A stretch of 64,000 bases of DNA, from the NCBI GenBank assembly GCA_964343805.1, contig CAYFLR010000011.1, forward strand, positions 1-64,000, read 5' to 3'. This stretch comes from CAYFLR01 sp964343805. GTDB lineage: Bacteria > Bdellovibrionota_B > Oligoflexia > CAYFLR01. The translations under genes were made by a program, and so were the position numbers. The notes beneath the pieces were generated by a model, which was not told where the DNA came from, did not search any database, and saw only the letters and a list, made by a program, of their open reading frames with translations. This document shows positions 1-9,504 of the stretch, piece after piece (positions within the stretch are counted from its first letter, which is position 1; each line of letters begins with the position of its first letter).

Positions 1-42
1 TCATACTCGTACCGCTTGCGTGTTTGGTGTTCTTGATACTTC

Positions 43-537
43 TCAGGAAGTTCGAGTTGCCGCTCGAATTCCAAACCTTTCTTTACTTCCTTTGCTATCC
101 CACTCATGCAGCTTTTTAAAAAGAACTTCTTTCGCTTTAAGTAGATTCTGCCATTTGGAGGAGAGGGTTTGAACATCTATGGATCCTATTTTGATGAGTG
201 TTTGAACACTTTCCACCGACAACCTAAATTGTTTTAAAGACTCTTTTGTTGGCGCATCAAAGGGGTGAGATTGATGGGCATGGGCCTCATTGAGATATTG
301 AGCCAGGTCTTTTAAAAGAGAGATTTGCTGCTGCGGGTTAGACTCTTTAATGGCTGAATTAATTTTGCCAAAGATAATATTGATGCCCATAATGAAGAGG
401 ATAGGAGTCTGGGGGGTATTTAATTTCTCTTGTTTAAAATATCGAGTCTGTGACAGTTCTGGGCAGGTGGCAGCTTGGAAATTGGCTGTTATAAGAAACG
501 AATAAATTAATAGTAGACAAGCTTTTAGGATTCTCAT
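43..537 (-). CDS. Exported hypothetical protein
   Basis: Encodes 164 residues. The first 22 or so form a clear signal peptide (basic MRIL start, hydrophobic core, AxA-like end near QAAT), so the protein is probably periplasmic or secreted. The rest looks helical and polar, with one cysteine just after the predicted cleavage site and no motif I recognise. It is divergently transcribed from the lipoprotein gene that starts at 644, and the 106 bp between them must hold both promoters. Function unknown. The signal peptide and intact frame make the gene likely real. Confidence 0.6.
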   Translation of the reverse strand: MRILKACLLLIYSFLITANFQAATCPELSQTRYFKQEKLNTPQTPILFIMGINIIFGKINSAIKESNPQQQISLLKDLAQYLNEAHAHQSHPFDAPTKESLKQFRLSVESVQTLIKIGSIDVQTLSSKWQNLLKAKEVLFKKLHEWDSKGSKERFGIRAATRTS

Positions 538-643
538 GATTAAGTCTTTCTCTTAATATTAAATGAATCCCTTTATTATACAGTATAAATATCCCTCATC
601 CGTGATAAAATTCTATTCATCACTCATATGAAGGAATTGCATT

Positions 644-1339
644 ATGATTAAATACTCGCTCTTTTTTATTTTCATCCTAGGATTCTCATTAACCATACAC
701 TGCTCAAAAAAAGAGGAGGACGATTCTGATGAAGAAGAAACAGAAGTAATTGAAGAGAGTGGAGCAAACACACTTCAGTTAAATCCACTCGGCAAAAGTG
801 TTGTGAAAGAATTGAAAGAGGAGTTAATTGATTCAGGTTTAGAAGAGGTTCAGGCTATTGCTATTAGCGATGGAGCTGCCGAAAATATTTCATCTGCCAT
901 CCTTAATATTCCTTCTCCTGCGGAATTGATAAAGCAGACCTCGGCATCAGACAAAACCATTGCTGAAATTTTACCTTTGGCAGCAGCAGGAGCTATAGCC
1001 TCCTTGGATGAGAAAAAAGCACAGCTGGAGGGGGCTGCATCTAGGGTCCCGGTTACCAAAACGATCGTAAGCAGCCTTTATAAATCTTTTAGTAAGGATG
1101 ATAGGCATCTAAAAGTAGTGGATGGTCTTCGTGGGGCGGTTGTCACTACTATTGTTTCCTCTTCGATCGTCCATCTGAAAGAGGGGGGATTTGAAGGAGC
1201 TGATGCAGAACTAGGCTTAGAATCTATAGTTAGTGCGGGTGTGGGTGAAATTGATCAGGCTGGATTTGCAGCTGAAAAATATGCTCCCACCATTCAACTT
1301 CTGATGCAACTCAAATTGCAAGTTATGCTCAAAAAGTGA
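644..1339 (+). CDS. Lipoprotein, N-terminal part of a probably frameshifted repeat protein
   Basis: Encodes 231 residues starting with a lipoprotein signal: the hydrophobic core ends in LTIHC, with Cys20 as the lipidated residue, followed by a very acidic linker (D/E run, about residues 24-37). The remainder is Ala/Gly/Ser-rich helical repeat sequence. About 16 residues before the stop the reading frame departs from the repeat pattern. The +1-related frame downstream (from about 1291, before the GTG at 1336) continues the same repeat with no break. I therefore read this as the N-terminus of one protein with the next gene, split by a one-base error or mutation near 1286-1305. An ATG at 644 fits the signal peptide. 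Function unknown. Confidence 0.6.
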   Translation: MIKYSLFFIFILGFSLTIHCSKKEEDDSDEEETEVIEESGANTLQLNPLGKSVVKELKEELIDSGLEEVQAIAISDGAAENISSAILNIPSPAELIKQTSASDKTIAEILPLAAAGAIASLDEKKAQLEGAASRVPVTKTIVSSLYKSFSKDDRHLKVVDGLRGAVVTTIVSSSIVHLKEGGFEGADAELGLESIVSAGVGEIDQAGFAAEKYAPTIQLLMQLKLQVMLKK

Positions 1340-3345
1340 CTGGCAGTGCGGTTGCGGTTATTGATGAATTGGCTGGAAAAAAGGACCTTGAGTTAGTTAA
1401 ATTAGCCCGGGCGGTTTCCACTGGCAGTGTGGCTGGAATTGGAGAGCTTAAGGGAGTAGAAACTAAAGATTACCCAGATTTGGCTGCCTCTATTTCTGAG
1501 GGTGCCGTTCATGCTATTGCTGAACTGGCTGATGTGGAGGAGTCTTTTTATGATGAATTGGCCCATTCTATCACCTCTGGAACAGTCGCTGGTTTGAAAG
1601 ATGTGGAAGGCATTGAAAATGATGATTACTCCATTATTTTCAAATCAATCACCAAGGGAGCAACCAGGGGGTTAAATGGTTTGACCAGCTCGGAAGAGAG
1701 TTTTGAAAAAATATCCACCAGCCTGACAGATGGAGCCATACAGGGTCTTGCCTATACAAAGATTGATTCGGAGACCTTTGATGCTCACGCTAAGAGTATG
1801 ATTGAAGGAACGATTGAGGGGGCTTCCGAGGTTGATGAATTAGATTCATCTTACGATACGGAATCGTTAGAAAAGGATCTTTCAACTATGGCAGAGAGTT
1901 CAGTTGAAGATGCTTCTAAAAATCAAGAATCTTATTCAGACGATGAATATGATCCCTTTGAAAATATGGAGGTCCCCGAAGAACAAGTCATTGAAGAAGA
2001 ACCGGAGGAAGAATCTGAAACCACTCCACCGACCGTGGTGAGTGTCAGCCCATCTGATAATGCACTTAAGGTTGAATTGCTGCCTACTTTGAGTGTCACC
2101 TTTAGTGAGCAAATGAGTGCCACAACGGTGACTGTAAATACGACGGGTACGGCCTGTTCAGGATCTATTCAATTATCTGCTGACTCCTTTGCTACCTGTA
2201 TTAATATGGCTGATCAGCCTAGCACTCAAGACAATGTGACCTTTACTTTTAGCCCTCTACATATTTTGAGCAACTCCACCATTTACCAGATTAAAGTGAC
2301 TCAGGATGTTACAGATGTAGCTGGAAATGCTCTGGCTGCGGACTTTATAACTACCACCGGATTTAAAACCAAGCCTATGGTATATATCGCTGGAGCTGCT
2401 ACCAATTCAGCTTCTGTGAGGGAGGCGGTGTATTGGAGAGATGGTAGCCTAGTGCGGCTTGATGCCTTTGAATTGGATAAAGACTGTGAATCGGTATCTA
2501 TTTTTGTAACCGATTCGGATGTTTATTCTGCGGGTTATTGTAAAGACGGGAGTGATGTGGAGATGCCCGTCTATTGGAATGATGCCACTGATAATGTGCT
2601 TTCAGTTTCTCAAAGTGGTAATGCGGGATATGCGAAAGCCATAAAGGTTGTGGGAAGTGATATCTATGTGGCAGGGTATACTAGAAATGGTTCTGATGTG
2701 GATCAGGTCTGCTATTGGAAAAACGGAACTCGTACTGATCTCCCCTTACTTGAATCAAACAAGCATTGTGAAGCCAAAGATATCTTGGTGGTTGGGTCAG
2801 ATATATATTTGGCAGGATCATGTAAAAACAGTTCAGACGTTTTAGTTCCCCAGTACTGGAAAAATGGCACCCGATTTGATCTCAGTGTCCTTGACTCCTC
2901 TTATGATGGAAATGCACAAGTTGTCTTCTCTGTAGGGACTGATATTTATGTTGGTGGGAACGTTAATAATAGTTCTTTGCAACAGTTCGCTACCTATTGG
3001 GTGAACGGCACCAGAACAGATATTTCCGCTTATCCAGATGTAACCTTCTATGACATGGCGGTGAATGGCAGCGATATCTATATTTCTGGGTTGGTTAATA
3101 CTTCTGGGAGTTTAAACCCAATATTAATAACCAATGGAGCGTTAGAAACTCACTCTGAAATCGAAGTCAGCCAAGTTGGAGTTGCCTCTGCCATTGGTGT
3201 GAGAGATGGAGATATCCATATGGCTGGTGTCACATCTGATAATAGTAAAATGGTTGCCGCTTATTGGCTAAATTCCGCTCGCACGGACTTGGAGGCAATA
3301 GATTCCACTAAAGAAACTATCTCCCTGGATCTCTTCGTAAAGTGA
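1336..3345 (+). CDS. Repeat / Big_5 Ig-like / propeller-like surface protein (C-terminal part)
   Basis: Encodes 669 residues from a GTG that overlaps the previous stop. Residues 1-185 are tandem helical units of about 33 residues (pattern: LA-SI--GAV-GI-EL-GVE--DY). An acidic linker follows (190-230). Residues 232-347 are a Big_5/SbsA-type Ig-like domain with the phrases VSPSDNA, VTFSEQM and TDVAGNAL. Residues 350-669 carry about six repeats of the type SDIYVAGY...YWKNGTRTDL, probably a beta-propeller. The protein has no export signal of its own; the lipoprotein signal lies in the gene just upstream, which supports a single original ORF of about 900 codons. It is probably an outer-surface lipoprotein. 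Its ligand is unknown. Confidence 0.65.
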   Translation: MTGSAVAVIDELAGKKDLELVKLARAVSTGSVAGIGELKGVETKDYPDLAASISEGAVHAIAELADVEESFYDELAHSITSGTVAGLKDVEGIENDDYSIIFKSITKGATRGLNGLTSSEESFEKISTSLTDGAIQGLAYTKIDSETFDAHAKSMIEGTIEGASEVDELDSSYDTESLEKDLSTMAESSVEDASKNQESYSDDEYDPFENMEVPEEQVIEEEPEEESETTPPTVVSVSPSDNALKVELLPTLSVTFSEQMSATTVTVNTTGTACSGSIQLSADSFATCINMADQPSTQDNVTFTFSPLHILSNSTIYQIKVTQDVTDVAGNALAADFITTTGFKTKPMVYIAGAATNSASVREAVYWRDGSLVRLDAFELDKDCESVSIFVTDSDVYSAGYCKDGSDVEMPVYWNDATDNVLSVSQSGNAGYAKAIKVVGSDIYVAGYTRNGSDVDQVCYWKNGTRTDLPLLESNKHCEAKDILVVGSDIYLAGSCKNSSDVLVPQYWKNGTRFDLSVLDSSYDGNAQVVFSVGTDIYVGGNVNNSSLQQFATYWVNGTRTDISAYPDVTFYDMAVNGSDIYISGLVNTSGSLNPILITNGALETHSEIEVSQVGVASAIGVRDGDIHMAGVTSDNSKMVAAYWLNSARTDLEAIDSTKETISLDLFVK

Positions 3346-3360
3346 GGATTTAAGTAAGAG

Positions 3361-4413
3361 TTAGTTACATCCGTTCACTAATATAGAACGGAAAATCCGG
3401 CCTAACAATGTTCCATCGCTATCAAAGGCTTCAGTTAAAACCGTTCCACCAAATTTATTAGTGTCGCTGTTTCCATCTAAATCATAGACTTTTACTGTTT
3501 TCGCCTCTTTTAACTCAAAAGGGATTTTGATCTTAAATTCACTCTTTTTATAGTCAGGGTCTTCATTCAGTATTTTGTTGAAACCATAAATATAGGTCAG
3601 GGACATTTCGCCGAAATTAATCTCGGGTGAAATATCCTCATCCGGGTCTCGACCAAAATCTAAATTATCTCTAATGGTATAATCACTCACTTTTACTGCA
3701 TCACTATATTTCATACCATTGATAAAAGCAGCAATGGTGCTGTCTTCATTTTGAATCAGCTTAATTTGCATATCAGGAGAACCTTGGGAGTATTTAAATT
3801 CTGCAGTGCATTTTAGTAGAACATTCTCTTCAGTTTCATCATTGGTGGCTCCTTCAATGCAGGCGTTGACAAAGAGAGATCGGAGTAAATAGCCTAATAA
3901 ATTCCCATCGGCATCATAGGCTCCAATAAGTACCGTGCCACCAAATTTATTCGTGTTGCTGTTCCCGGCTAAATCAAAAATTTTAGCGGTATTTACTTGA
4001 GAGAGATCAAAAGGAATATTCACTTTATCATTACCAAGTGCAGCTCTCAGCCCATGAGCGTGGATAAGGGCGGTTTCTCCTTCATTAAGAGTGGGGGCAT
4101 TGGCATCATAAGGATCTTGGTTATAGTCAAGATTGCGGTTAATGGGATATTCTCTCACAGCCACTTGATCGTTGATTTTCAAATCATTGATGTAGGCTTC
4201 ATAGGTGGTTGCCGTGTTCTGGACCAGTTTAACCAGCCTATTTCCTCCATTGGGCATTGCTTTAAAGTCGGCACTGCACTCTAAGAAAGTGGATCCTATG
4301 GCCCCAGATTCTGAACTTTTTACTGTGGCTGAGTCTTCCTCGTCAGAATTACATCCGGTAATAATGAGCAGACTCACGATGAGGGTTACACTTCTTAAAA
4401 AATATAGACTCAT
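3361..4413 (-). CDS. Lipoprotein with a duplicated domain
   Basis: Encodes 350 residues. The lipoprotein signal ends in ITGC (Cys21). Two homologous domains follow, at about residues 38-185 and 197-350. They share blocks such as NLDY/NLDF--DP, a DL-GNS-TNKFGGTVL segment, a D-DG-LLG segment and a terminal RS-FVNACI / RS-LVNGCN. Each domain has a Cys near its start and another near its end, which suggests a disulfide within each copy. Start: ATG with AAGGA upstream. The gene converges on the repeat protein ending at 3345, with a 15-bp gap. Lipid-anchored and beta-rich by appearance; no known family recognised. Confidence 0.7.
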   Translation of the reverse strand: MSLYFLRSVTLIVSLLIITGCNSDEEDSATVKSSESGAIGSTFLECSADFKAMPNGGNRLVKLVQNTATTYEAYINDLKINDQVAVREYPINRNLDYNQDPYDANAPTLNEGETALIHAHGLRAALGNDKVNIPFDLSQVNTAKIFDLAGNSNTNKFGGTVLIGAYDADGNLLGYLLRSLFVNACIEGATNDETEENVLLKCTAEFKYSQGSPDMQIKLIQNEDSTIAAFINGMKYSDAVKVSDYTIRDNLDFGRDPDEDISPEINFGEMSLTYIYGFNKILNEDPDYKKSEFKIKIPFELKEAKTVKVYDLDGNSDTNKFGGTVLTEAFDSDGTLLGRIFRSILVNGCN

Positions 4414-4507
4414 AAACTTATCCTTGGTAAAAAATCATAAAGTCAGACTTATTGTTAGCTTTTCGAATTGAAGGGGAAAAACTTTAATTTTTTGCAAAGG
4501 ACTACCA

Positions 4508-5092
4508 ATGTTAAAAATTCTTCCAATCATTTTTGCTCTAACATCATTTTTAGCTTTTCCTCTATTTGCAGAAGGTGATCTTAACTTTGTTATGCTCGCC
4601 GCGAAAGTTGATACCTATGAGGGTGGCTATGAGGTAAATCATAAACCGGTTGGATCTCTCATTCTCAATCAAGAGATTATAAACCAATTAGAGGAGAACT
4701 ACCTGAGTTGTTACTATAAATATAAAAATTATTTTTATTTTGTCCATTTATTGAAACACCATGAATTAATAAATGGACAAAACTTTACCTATTATGAAAC
4801 GAAATTATCTATCTTAGATACCGAACTTATGGTGGAGTCTGTTGCTTCCAATTATGTTACCCATTTGAATCTTATTCGATCAGGTATCAGCCAAGAATCT
4901 GCAAGTGTTGGGCTTTTTATTGATAATGATCCCTATCCTGGAGAGGAAGTCCCCTTATTTTCAATTGATGAATCTTTTGGTTTTGAGCATTGGGATGAGG
5001 TGCTGGATGAGGCCACGGGATGTGTTTTTTCTATAGGGTTAAAAAGGTTCCCCCGTTTGTTTACTAAACAAATCTATGTTAGTAATAAATAA
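4508..5092 (+). CDS. Exported hypothetical protein
   Basis: Encodes 194 residues with a typical signal peptide (residues 1-21, ending FPLFA/E). The mature part is mixed alpha/beta and rich in Tyr and acidic residues, with two scattered cysteines; there is no motif I can name. It is followed after 27 bp by another small exported protein on the same strand, so the two may be cotranscribed. It is transcribed divergently from the duplicated-domain lipoprotein at 3361-4413. Function unknown; the signal peptide and neighbour spacing support a real gene. Confidence 0.6.
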   Translation: MLKILPIIFALTSFLAFPLFAEGDLNFVMLAAKVDTYEGGYEVNHKPVGSLILNQEIINQLEENYLSCYYKYKNYFYFVHLLKHHELINGQNFTYYETKLSILDTELMVESVASNYVTHLNLIRSGISQESASVGLFIDNDPYPGEEVPLFSIDESFGFEHWDEVLDEATGCVFSIGLKRFPRLFTKQIYVSNK

Positions 5093-5119
5093 TCCAATCA
5101 ACTTATCTTTGGTCTTATT

Positions 5120-5695
5120 ATGAGCGGTCACCAAAAAGTAATCATTCTGTTTACCCTATCATTTTTTATTGAAGGGCTATGTTTTGCCTCCAGTCTTTCT
5201 TGTTCACAGGGAGTTAGTAGCCTTTGGTATAAAAATCAAGATACAAATGGTGTTAAAATTATAGATGAATTCTTAACCATGTCCATTAAATCTAAGGGTT
5301 TAAATGACCATTCTGGTACCAAGCCCGAAGATCTTATAGAGTTGTCAGTGGAAATATTTACATTTCATTCCAATAAAATGAATGAATGGAATGGAGTAAT
5401 TAGGATTAAACCTAACAGCAACATACCTAAGGGTTCAATTTCTGCTAAAAGGACTGTCTCTAGTGGGTTTAGTGAGTATACATATATTATTGAGGGTCAT
5501 ACCTATTTTTATATTAACCCAAATGAAGAGTATTTTGTTGTTATGGAAGCAGATACGTTCAAAATAACGACTAATGAGGAAGGGAGCTTTAAAACAAACT
5601 CCTATACCATCAAAAGCCAACTCAAATGTATAGCTGATATTGAAAATTCAGAGCTTATTTTATTTCTAAAATCGAGGCAAAATGTCAATCCTTAA
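5120..5695 (+). CDS. Exported hypothetical protein
   Basis: Encodes 191 residues; residues 1-23 look like a signal peptide (hydrophobic core ILFTLSFFIEGLCFAS). The mature protein appears beta-rich, with two cysteines (one near residue 28, one near the C-terminus in LKCIAD) that could pair. It lies 27 bp after the previous exported protein and its stop overlaps by 4 bp the stop of the large lipoprotein gene on the other strand (convergent). No family recognised. Confidence 0.55.
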   Translation: MSGHQKVIILFTLSFFIEGLCFASSLSCSQGVSSLWYKNQDTNGVKIIDEFLTMSIKSKGLNDHSGTKPEDLIELSVEIFTFHSNKMNEWNGVIRIKPNSNIPKGSISAKRTVSSGFSEYTYIIEGHTYFYINPNEEYFVVMEADTFKITTNEEGSFKTNSYTIKSQLKCIADIENSELILFLKSRQNVNP

Positions 5696-8553
5696 TCTGT
5701 CAACGCATTTCTTCTAGCGGTGGCCCAGGTTTCAAGATCGGTCTTCTCTTGGGCGGTGATGGCTCTCTTTATAATGATTAGGTCTTTTATATAGCCGTTA
5801 AAAACATTGGCGGGAGCTGGCCTTTGAGATCCCATGGAAAAACCAGTAAAGGGAACCCCCGGAGCTGTCTCTGCCGAACCGATGAGATCCGTGCTAAAAT
5901 CATCTTCATAGGCCGAGAGAGTGGTCCCATTATAAATAATGAGCCAGCTGTGAGGTGCATTAGGATCATGGGATCCAAACTCCACTAGGTTCGACCCTCC
6001 CCCAGAGTAGTTGTTAACTGATCTATTTCCACCAGCGGTGGGAGCGATTTTTATTCCATCAGTGGTAGTTCCTAGCATCAAGGGGGTGGTATCATTTTCT
6101 CTAATTCTAGCGGTAATGAGGATGGTATAACTGGTTGAGGTAAAGGATTCGGTGGTATTTTCTAAATAGTCACCTCCACTGGCAGCACAGTCCACGGTGT
6201 CTTCACCACTTACTTGAATACTGGAAGGTTTTTTAGCATCATCGTTTTGAGATAGCGTTTTATTTCCGTCCATGGATGCCCAGCTAGCTATACCATTTGA
6301 AAGGGTAATACCAGAATCGCCGGCGAACCATATGGCATCCGAAATGGCGGCTGGAGTAAATTCTTCAGTGGTAAATCCATTAGACATGATACTCTCTTCG
6401 GCCATATTGTTTCCGGCCTTATCCTGAGCAACCGTTGTCACTTTTACTTTATAGGTTACATTACTTTCTAGACTCGAAGCTGGGGTGAGGGTAAAAGTTC
6501 GATCTCCATTACTAATTACAGGAGCGGTGGACATTTGGATACATGAGGTAAATTCATCTTTCGAGAGTTGTATTGTCCCAGAGCAAGATGTGTCAGAGTA
6601 ATTTGCTGTAATAGTACTGGTATTCATTGCCTCACTGAATACAATTTCAATGGTGGAGTCAGCGATGACAGAGATGGCTGAATCTTCAGGTGTTACACTG
6701 GCAATGGTGGGTGGAGTAGAATCGTAGATAATAGTAAAGGTGGCTGATGCCTGATTTTGTTTTGATTCGAGTGATTTGTCAGTGACCATCGCACTCGGTA
6801 AGCCCAAGGTGATGGTTCCATCTGCTGTGGGGGTCAGGTTGGTGGTGAAGATTTTATCATCGGCAGTAGCTAAAGTAGAAGCGGTGGCTCCCGTTAATGA
6901 AAGGTCACTATTTTCAAATCCTGCAACGGGCTCGCTAAATGTTAAAACGATTGGAATAGAGTTGGTATTAGTGGGGGAAGATTCTGTGGTGGTTATTGCA
7001 ACCGTCAATAGGCTGGAGTCATATTGAATAGTGAAATTGTTAGAGGAGGTGTTCCCATTTCCTGCTGCATCTAAAACCTTATTAGCGGCAATATTAATAG
7101 TGACACTCACTGGATCGCTGGTAGGAGATATGGCCACCGTGTATGTTTGACCAGCGATGGTTTCTGTTAAGTTTGTTGCTGTGGCTCCACCTAGAGTTAG
7201 ATCCTCAAGGGCAAATCCCGTGACCGCTTCAGAAAAGGTAATGGTGATATTAAAGGGATTGGAGGCTGTGAGAAGAGATTCAGCTGAGGTAATAACCACC
7301 GAAGGACTTGTGGTATCAGCTAATGATATATCTTTGACACTACTTTTTATAGGTGCACTTCCTGGATCCGTGAAGCTGTCATCAACGACTAGGTTTAACT
7401 GCTTATTTGCCTCCTTAAGAATTTCAATGGCATTGTCGGCATTCAGATCTAAGTTTTGCATGATGTGAATAGCGGTATTTACTTCATTACCCTGGTCTAT
7501 CCGGCTGATAGTTTGTTGTAGTTTGGCTAATTCCTTCTTCAGAGAGGGGGTGTCTTGAGTGATAACCTTTTGTTTTTGTGAAAGCAAAACCATCAGTTGA
7601 TTCAGTTGCTCAAAAAGCTCAGTCTCGGCCACCTCGTTGCTAATAAGATTGATAGAAAGACGTGTCAGCATCACTATGGCAAGTTGGGCGCTTCCATCAC
7701 CTGACTGAATAATGGCCTCTCCCAGTTTTTCTACAAATGCTCCATAGAAGTCTTTGGATTTAGCCTTACTTTTAGATAACCTTTTAATCTCTATATATGA
7801 TGTCAGGTAGCGACTCAATAAGTCGAGCTGCCCCTCTTCATTGTCTAGTTCGCTGTCTTCTATTACATCTTCTTGGTCTGTAAGTAGCTGGTTCATTTTG
7901 CCAATACTCATCTCCCCCTTGTTCGCATCCTGACCGCCTAAGTAGGAGAGAGTGTAGGACAAAAGGTGGCTTTCCTTTAATGATGCATTTATTGATTTAC
8001 TGGAGGTCCATAGATCTCCCAGAATTTGGTTGATTCCTTCACGAGATCGATTGGTTTTGTATCTATTCAGTATCTCAGCGATTTGCATTTCATTTGAGCT
8101 GTCTGAGTATATCTGTTCTGCATAGTTGTTTTCCTGTAGGGTCAAAAGCTCAAAGAGATCAGATAAGCCTTCGATCTGGGTAAGTATGGTATCTGAGGTT
8201 ATCTCCTTATTTTGCAAGACAGACTCAATGAGGGGAATAGTCTGAAGGACATCCAATAATTTAAATGCTTGCTCAATCCGATCAATGCGAATTTTAATCT
8301 TATCACCATTCTTGGAGTCCTGTGCTGCACTTAGCACTCTTTCATCTTTGTTAAGAGATTCTAAGATCAGGCTCATGGTTTGGGCTCTCACTTCTTTGGG
8401 GGAGAGAAGTACCTCATCAATAGCCTCATTAGTATTGTCATTCGTCTCTTCATTGTCATTTGATTCACATGACTGATAGGTGAAAAAACAACTCAACAGG
8501 AAAGAGAGTAAAATGGTTGTTCGAGTAGTGCTTGATAAGGATAAAATATTCAT
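5692..8553 (-). CDS. Large lipoprotein: helical region, two bacterial Ig-like domains, Big_5 domain, LamG-like domain
   Basis: About 953 residues. I prefer the ATG at 8553 (GGTGA nine bases upstream) over the in-frame GTG at 8565. The signal peptide ends in TYQSC, a lipobox. Next comes an acidic linker, then about 350 residues of charged helices, two repeated Ig-like domains (roughly 421-520 and 521-615) with the phrases FSEAVTGF/FSEPVAGF and a D-S/DST end, a Big_5-type domain (616-735) very like the one encoded at 2030-2380, and a C-terminal jelly-roll segment (738-957) resembling LamG/concanavalin-like domains, with a GYIKDLIIIKRAIT-type final strand. Such architectures are typical of surface adhesion or binding proteins; the role here is inference. 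Convergent with 5120-5695. Confidence 0.7.
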   Translation of the reverse strand: MNILSLSSTTRTTILLSFLLSCFFTYQSCESNDNEETNDNTNEAIDEVLLSPKEVRAQTMSLILESLNKDERVLSAAQDSKNGDKIKIRIDRIEQAFKLLDVLQTIPLIESVLQNKEITSDTILTQIEGLSDLFELLTLQENNYAEQIYSDSSNEMQIAEILNRYKTNRSREGINQILGDLWTSSKSINASLKESHLLSYTLSYLGGQDANKGEMSIGKMNQLLTDQEDVIEDSELDNEEGQLDLLSRYLTSYIEIKRLSKSKAKSKDFYGAFVEKLGEAIIQSGDGSAQLAIVMLTRLSINLISNEVAETELFEQLNQLMVLLSQKQKVITQDTPSLKKELAKLQQTISRIDQGNEVNTAIHIMQNLDLNADNAIEILKEANKQLNLVVDDSFTDPGSAPIKSSVKDISLADTTSPSVVITSAESLLTASNPFNITITFSEAVTGFALEDLTLGGATATNLTETIAGQTYTVAISPTSDPVSVTINIAANKVLDAAGNGNTSSNNFTIQYDSSLLTVAITTTESSPTNTNSIPIVLTFSEPVAGFENSDLSLTGATASTLATADDKIFTTNLTPTADGTITLGLPSAMVTDKSLESKQNQASATFTIIYDSTPPTIASVTPEDSAISVIADSTIEIVFSEAMNTSTITANYSDTSCSGTIQLSKDEFTSCIQMSTAPVISNGDRTFTLTPASSLESNVTYKVKVTTVAQDKAGNNMAEESIMSNGFTTEEFTPAAISDAIWFAGDSGITLSNGIASWASMDGNKTLSQNDDAKKPSSIQVSGEDTVDCAASGGDYLENTTESFTSTSYTILITARIRENDTTPLMLGTTTDGIKIAPTAGGNRSVNNYSGGGSNLVEFGSHDPNAPHSWLIIYNGTTLSAYEDDFSTDLIGSAETAPGVPFTGFSMGSQRPAPANVFNGYIKDLIIIKRAITAQEKTDLETWATARRNALTD

Positions 8554-8747
8554 ATTGATTTTCACCAGTAAGTTAGAATGTGCAAAAAGCTTAGCAGGTT
8601 TGTATTAAATTATAAAAACAAATTTGATTTATAAATTGGGGTATTATTAAAATTTATAAAATAAATTGACAGAATAATAAAAAGTTATTATACATCCAAA
8701 TTATCAATGCCCTAGGGTGCTGATAGTCGTTTCTTTAAAATCTATAC

Positions 8748-8919
8748 CCTGGATCCTCAGAACTTTTGGATCTGGCAGGTGGTGATGCTTGTGCTTCAAA
8801 GTTTACACAAAAACCGCAGCGGGGCGCGTAGCCTTTACCGGGGTAATTCGAGGATTTTTGTGTGAACTTTGGAGTACAATGATTGACGCCTGCCTTTCAA
8901 AAAGTTCTGAGGATCCAGG
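8748..8919. repeat. Long imperfect palindrome (about 172 bp)
   Basis: The outermost 19 bases of the left arm (from CCTGGATCCTCAG at 8748) are repeated exactly in reverse complement at the right end (ending GGATCCAGG at 8919). Similarity continues inward for about 68 bases per arm with mismatches, including the matching blocks GGCAGG and CAAAGTTTACACAAAAA / CAAAGTTCACACAAAAA. The core is about 35 bp. It lies in the gap before the small secreted protein at 8942. No flanking direct duplication is evident. It could be a degenerate mobile element, a structured RNA or a large hairpin terminator; it is not explained by the coding sequence. Confidence 0.7.
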
Positions 8920-8941
8920 CGATACAATTCAGGAGATGGTT

Positions 8942-9331
8942 ATGAAAAAGTCTTTATTTTTAGTGGTGTTTTTTTATTCTTTCAATCTATTTGCAAGCCC
9001 CTCAGCTGAAATCCATGCATTAGAGTTTGCCAGCTATGAAAAGTGTAAGGCGGTTTCTGCGGTTATGCACAATTTAGCTAAAGCTTATGTTGGCTTAGAA
9101 GATAATTCTTGTGAAACAGATGACCAGTGTTCCACTACTGCTGGTCTTCAAATGTGTGGATACAGAGCGGTCAGTAAAGTGACAGCAATGAAATGGGACC
9201 TCTATTATAAATCTCAATCCTATTATGAGTTAAGCCGTGAGTCCACTTGTCCCATTCCAAGTTGTGCTCAAATGCCTCCACATAGCATTAAGTGTGTAGC
9301 TAAAACCTGTTCTATTGTATTTGATAACTAA
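8942..9331 (+). CDS. Small secreted cysteine-rich protein
   Basis: A longer frame opens at 8789, but it runs through the palindrome. AGGAG at 8931-8935 sits six bases before the ATG at 8942, which also starts a perfect signal peptide (MKKSLFLVVFFYSFNLFAS). The resulting protein is 129 residues, with eight cysteines in the mature part (for example CETDDQC, MCGY, CPIPSC, KCVAKTC), consistent with four disulfides in the periplasm or outside the cell. I do not recognise the family with certainty. Confidence 0.65.
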   Translation: MKKSLFLVVFFYSFNLFASPSAEIHALEFASYEKCKAVSAVMHNLAKAYVGLEDNSCETDDQCSTTAGLQMCGYRAVSKVTAMKWDLYYKSQSYYELSRESTCPIPSCAQMPPHSIKCVAKTCSIVFDN

Positions 9332-9461
9332 TCATTTGGCGTCCGAAAACATACCTCTCATCATCCTAAGGAAGAAAACGGAATCAGCAGATTTGAAAAG
9401 GCCGCCTAAGAAGTTTCCAAATTAATCAGGAAATTGGCTTCTATAAAAGAATTTTCTAAAA

Positions 9462-9470
9462 TGCTATAAT
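9462..9470 (+). promoter_or_regulatory. Extended -10 promoter element before the FliG_C-like gene
   Basis: TGCTATAAT is a perfect extended -10 hexamer, 34 bases before the ATG at 9505 and followed by AGGGAGG as the ribosome binding site. No convincing -35 is seen, which is common with TGn-extended -10 elements. Inference from sequence only. Confidence 0.45.
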
Positions 9471-9504
9471 CTATTTATTCAGTAAATTTTAGGGAGGTTT
9501 TTTA

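Noticed and set aside
7157..7468. Antisense ORF inside the large Ig-like lipoprotein gene
   Set aside because: It is a mirror frame of a well-supported gene, low in typical protein features. Other antisense frames (for example in pnp, lepA, corC-type) were rejected for the same reason.
8789..8941. Longer N-terminus for the secreted protein gene
   Set aside because: It reads through one arm of the palindrome, and the ribosome binding site and signal peptide both fit the ATG at 8942.
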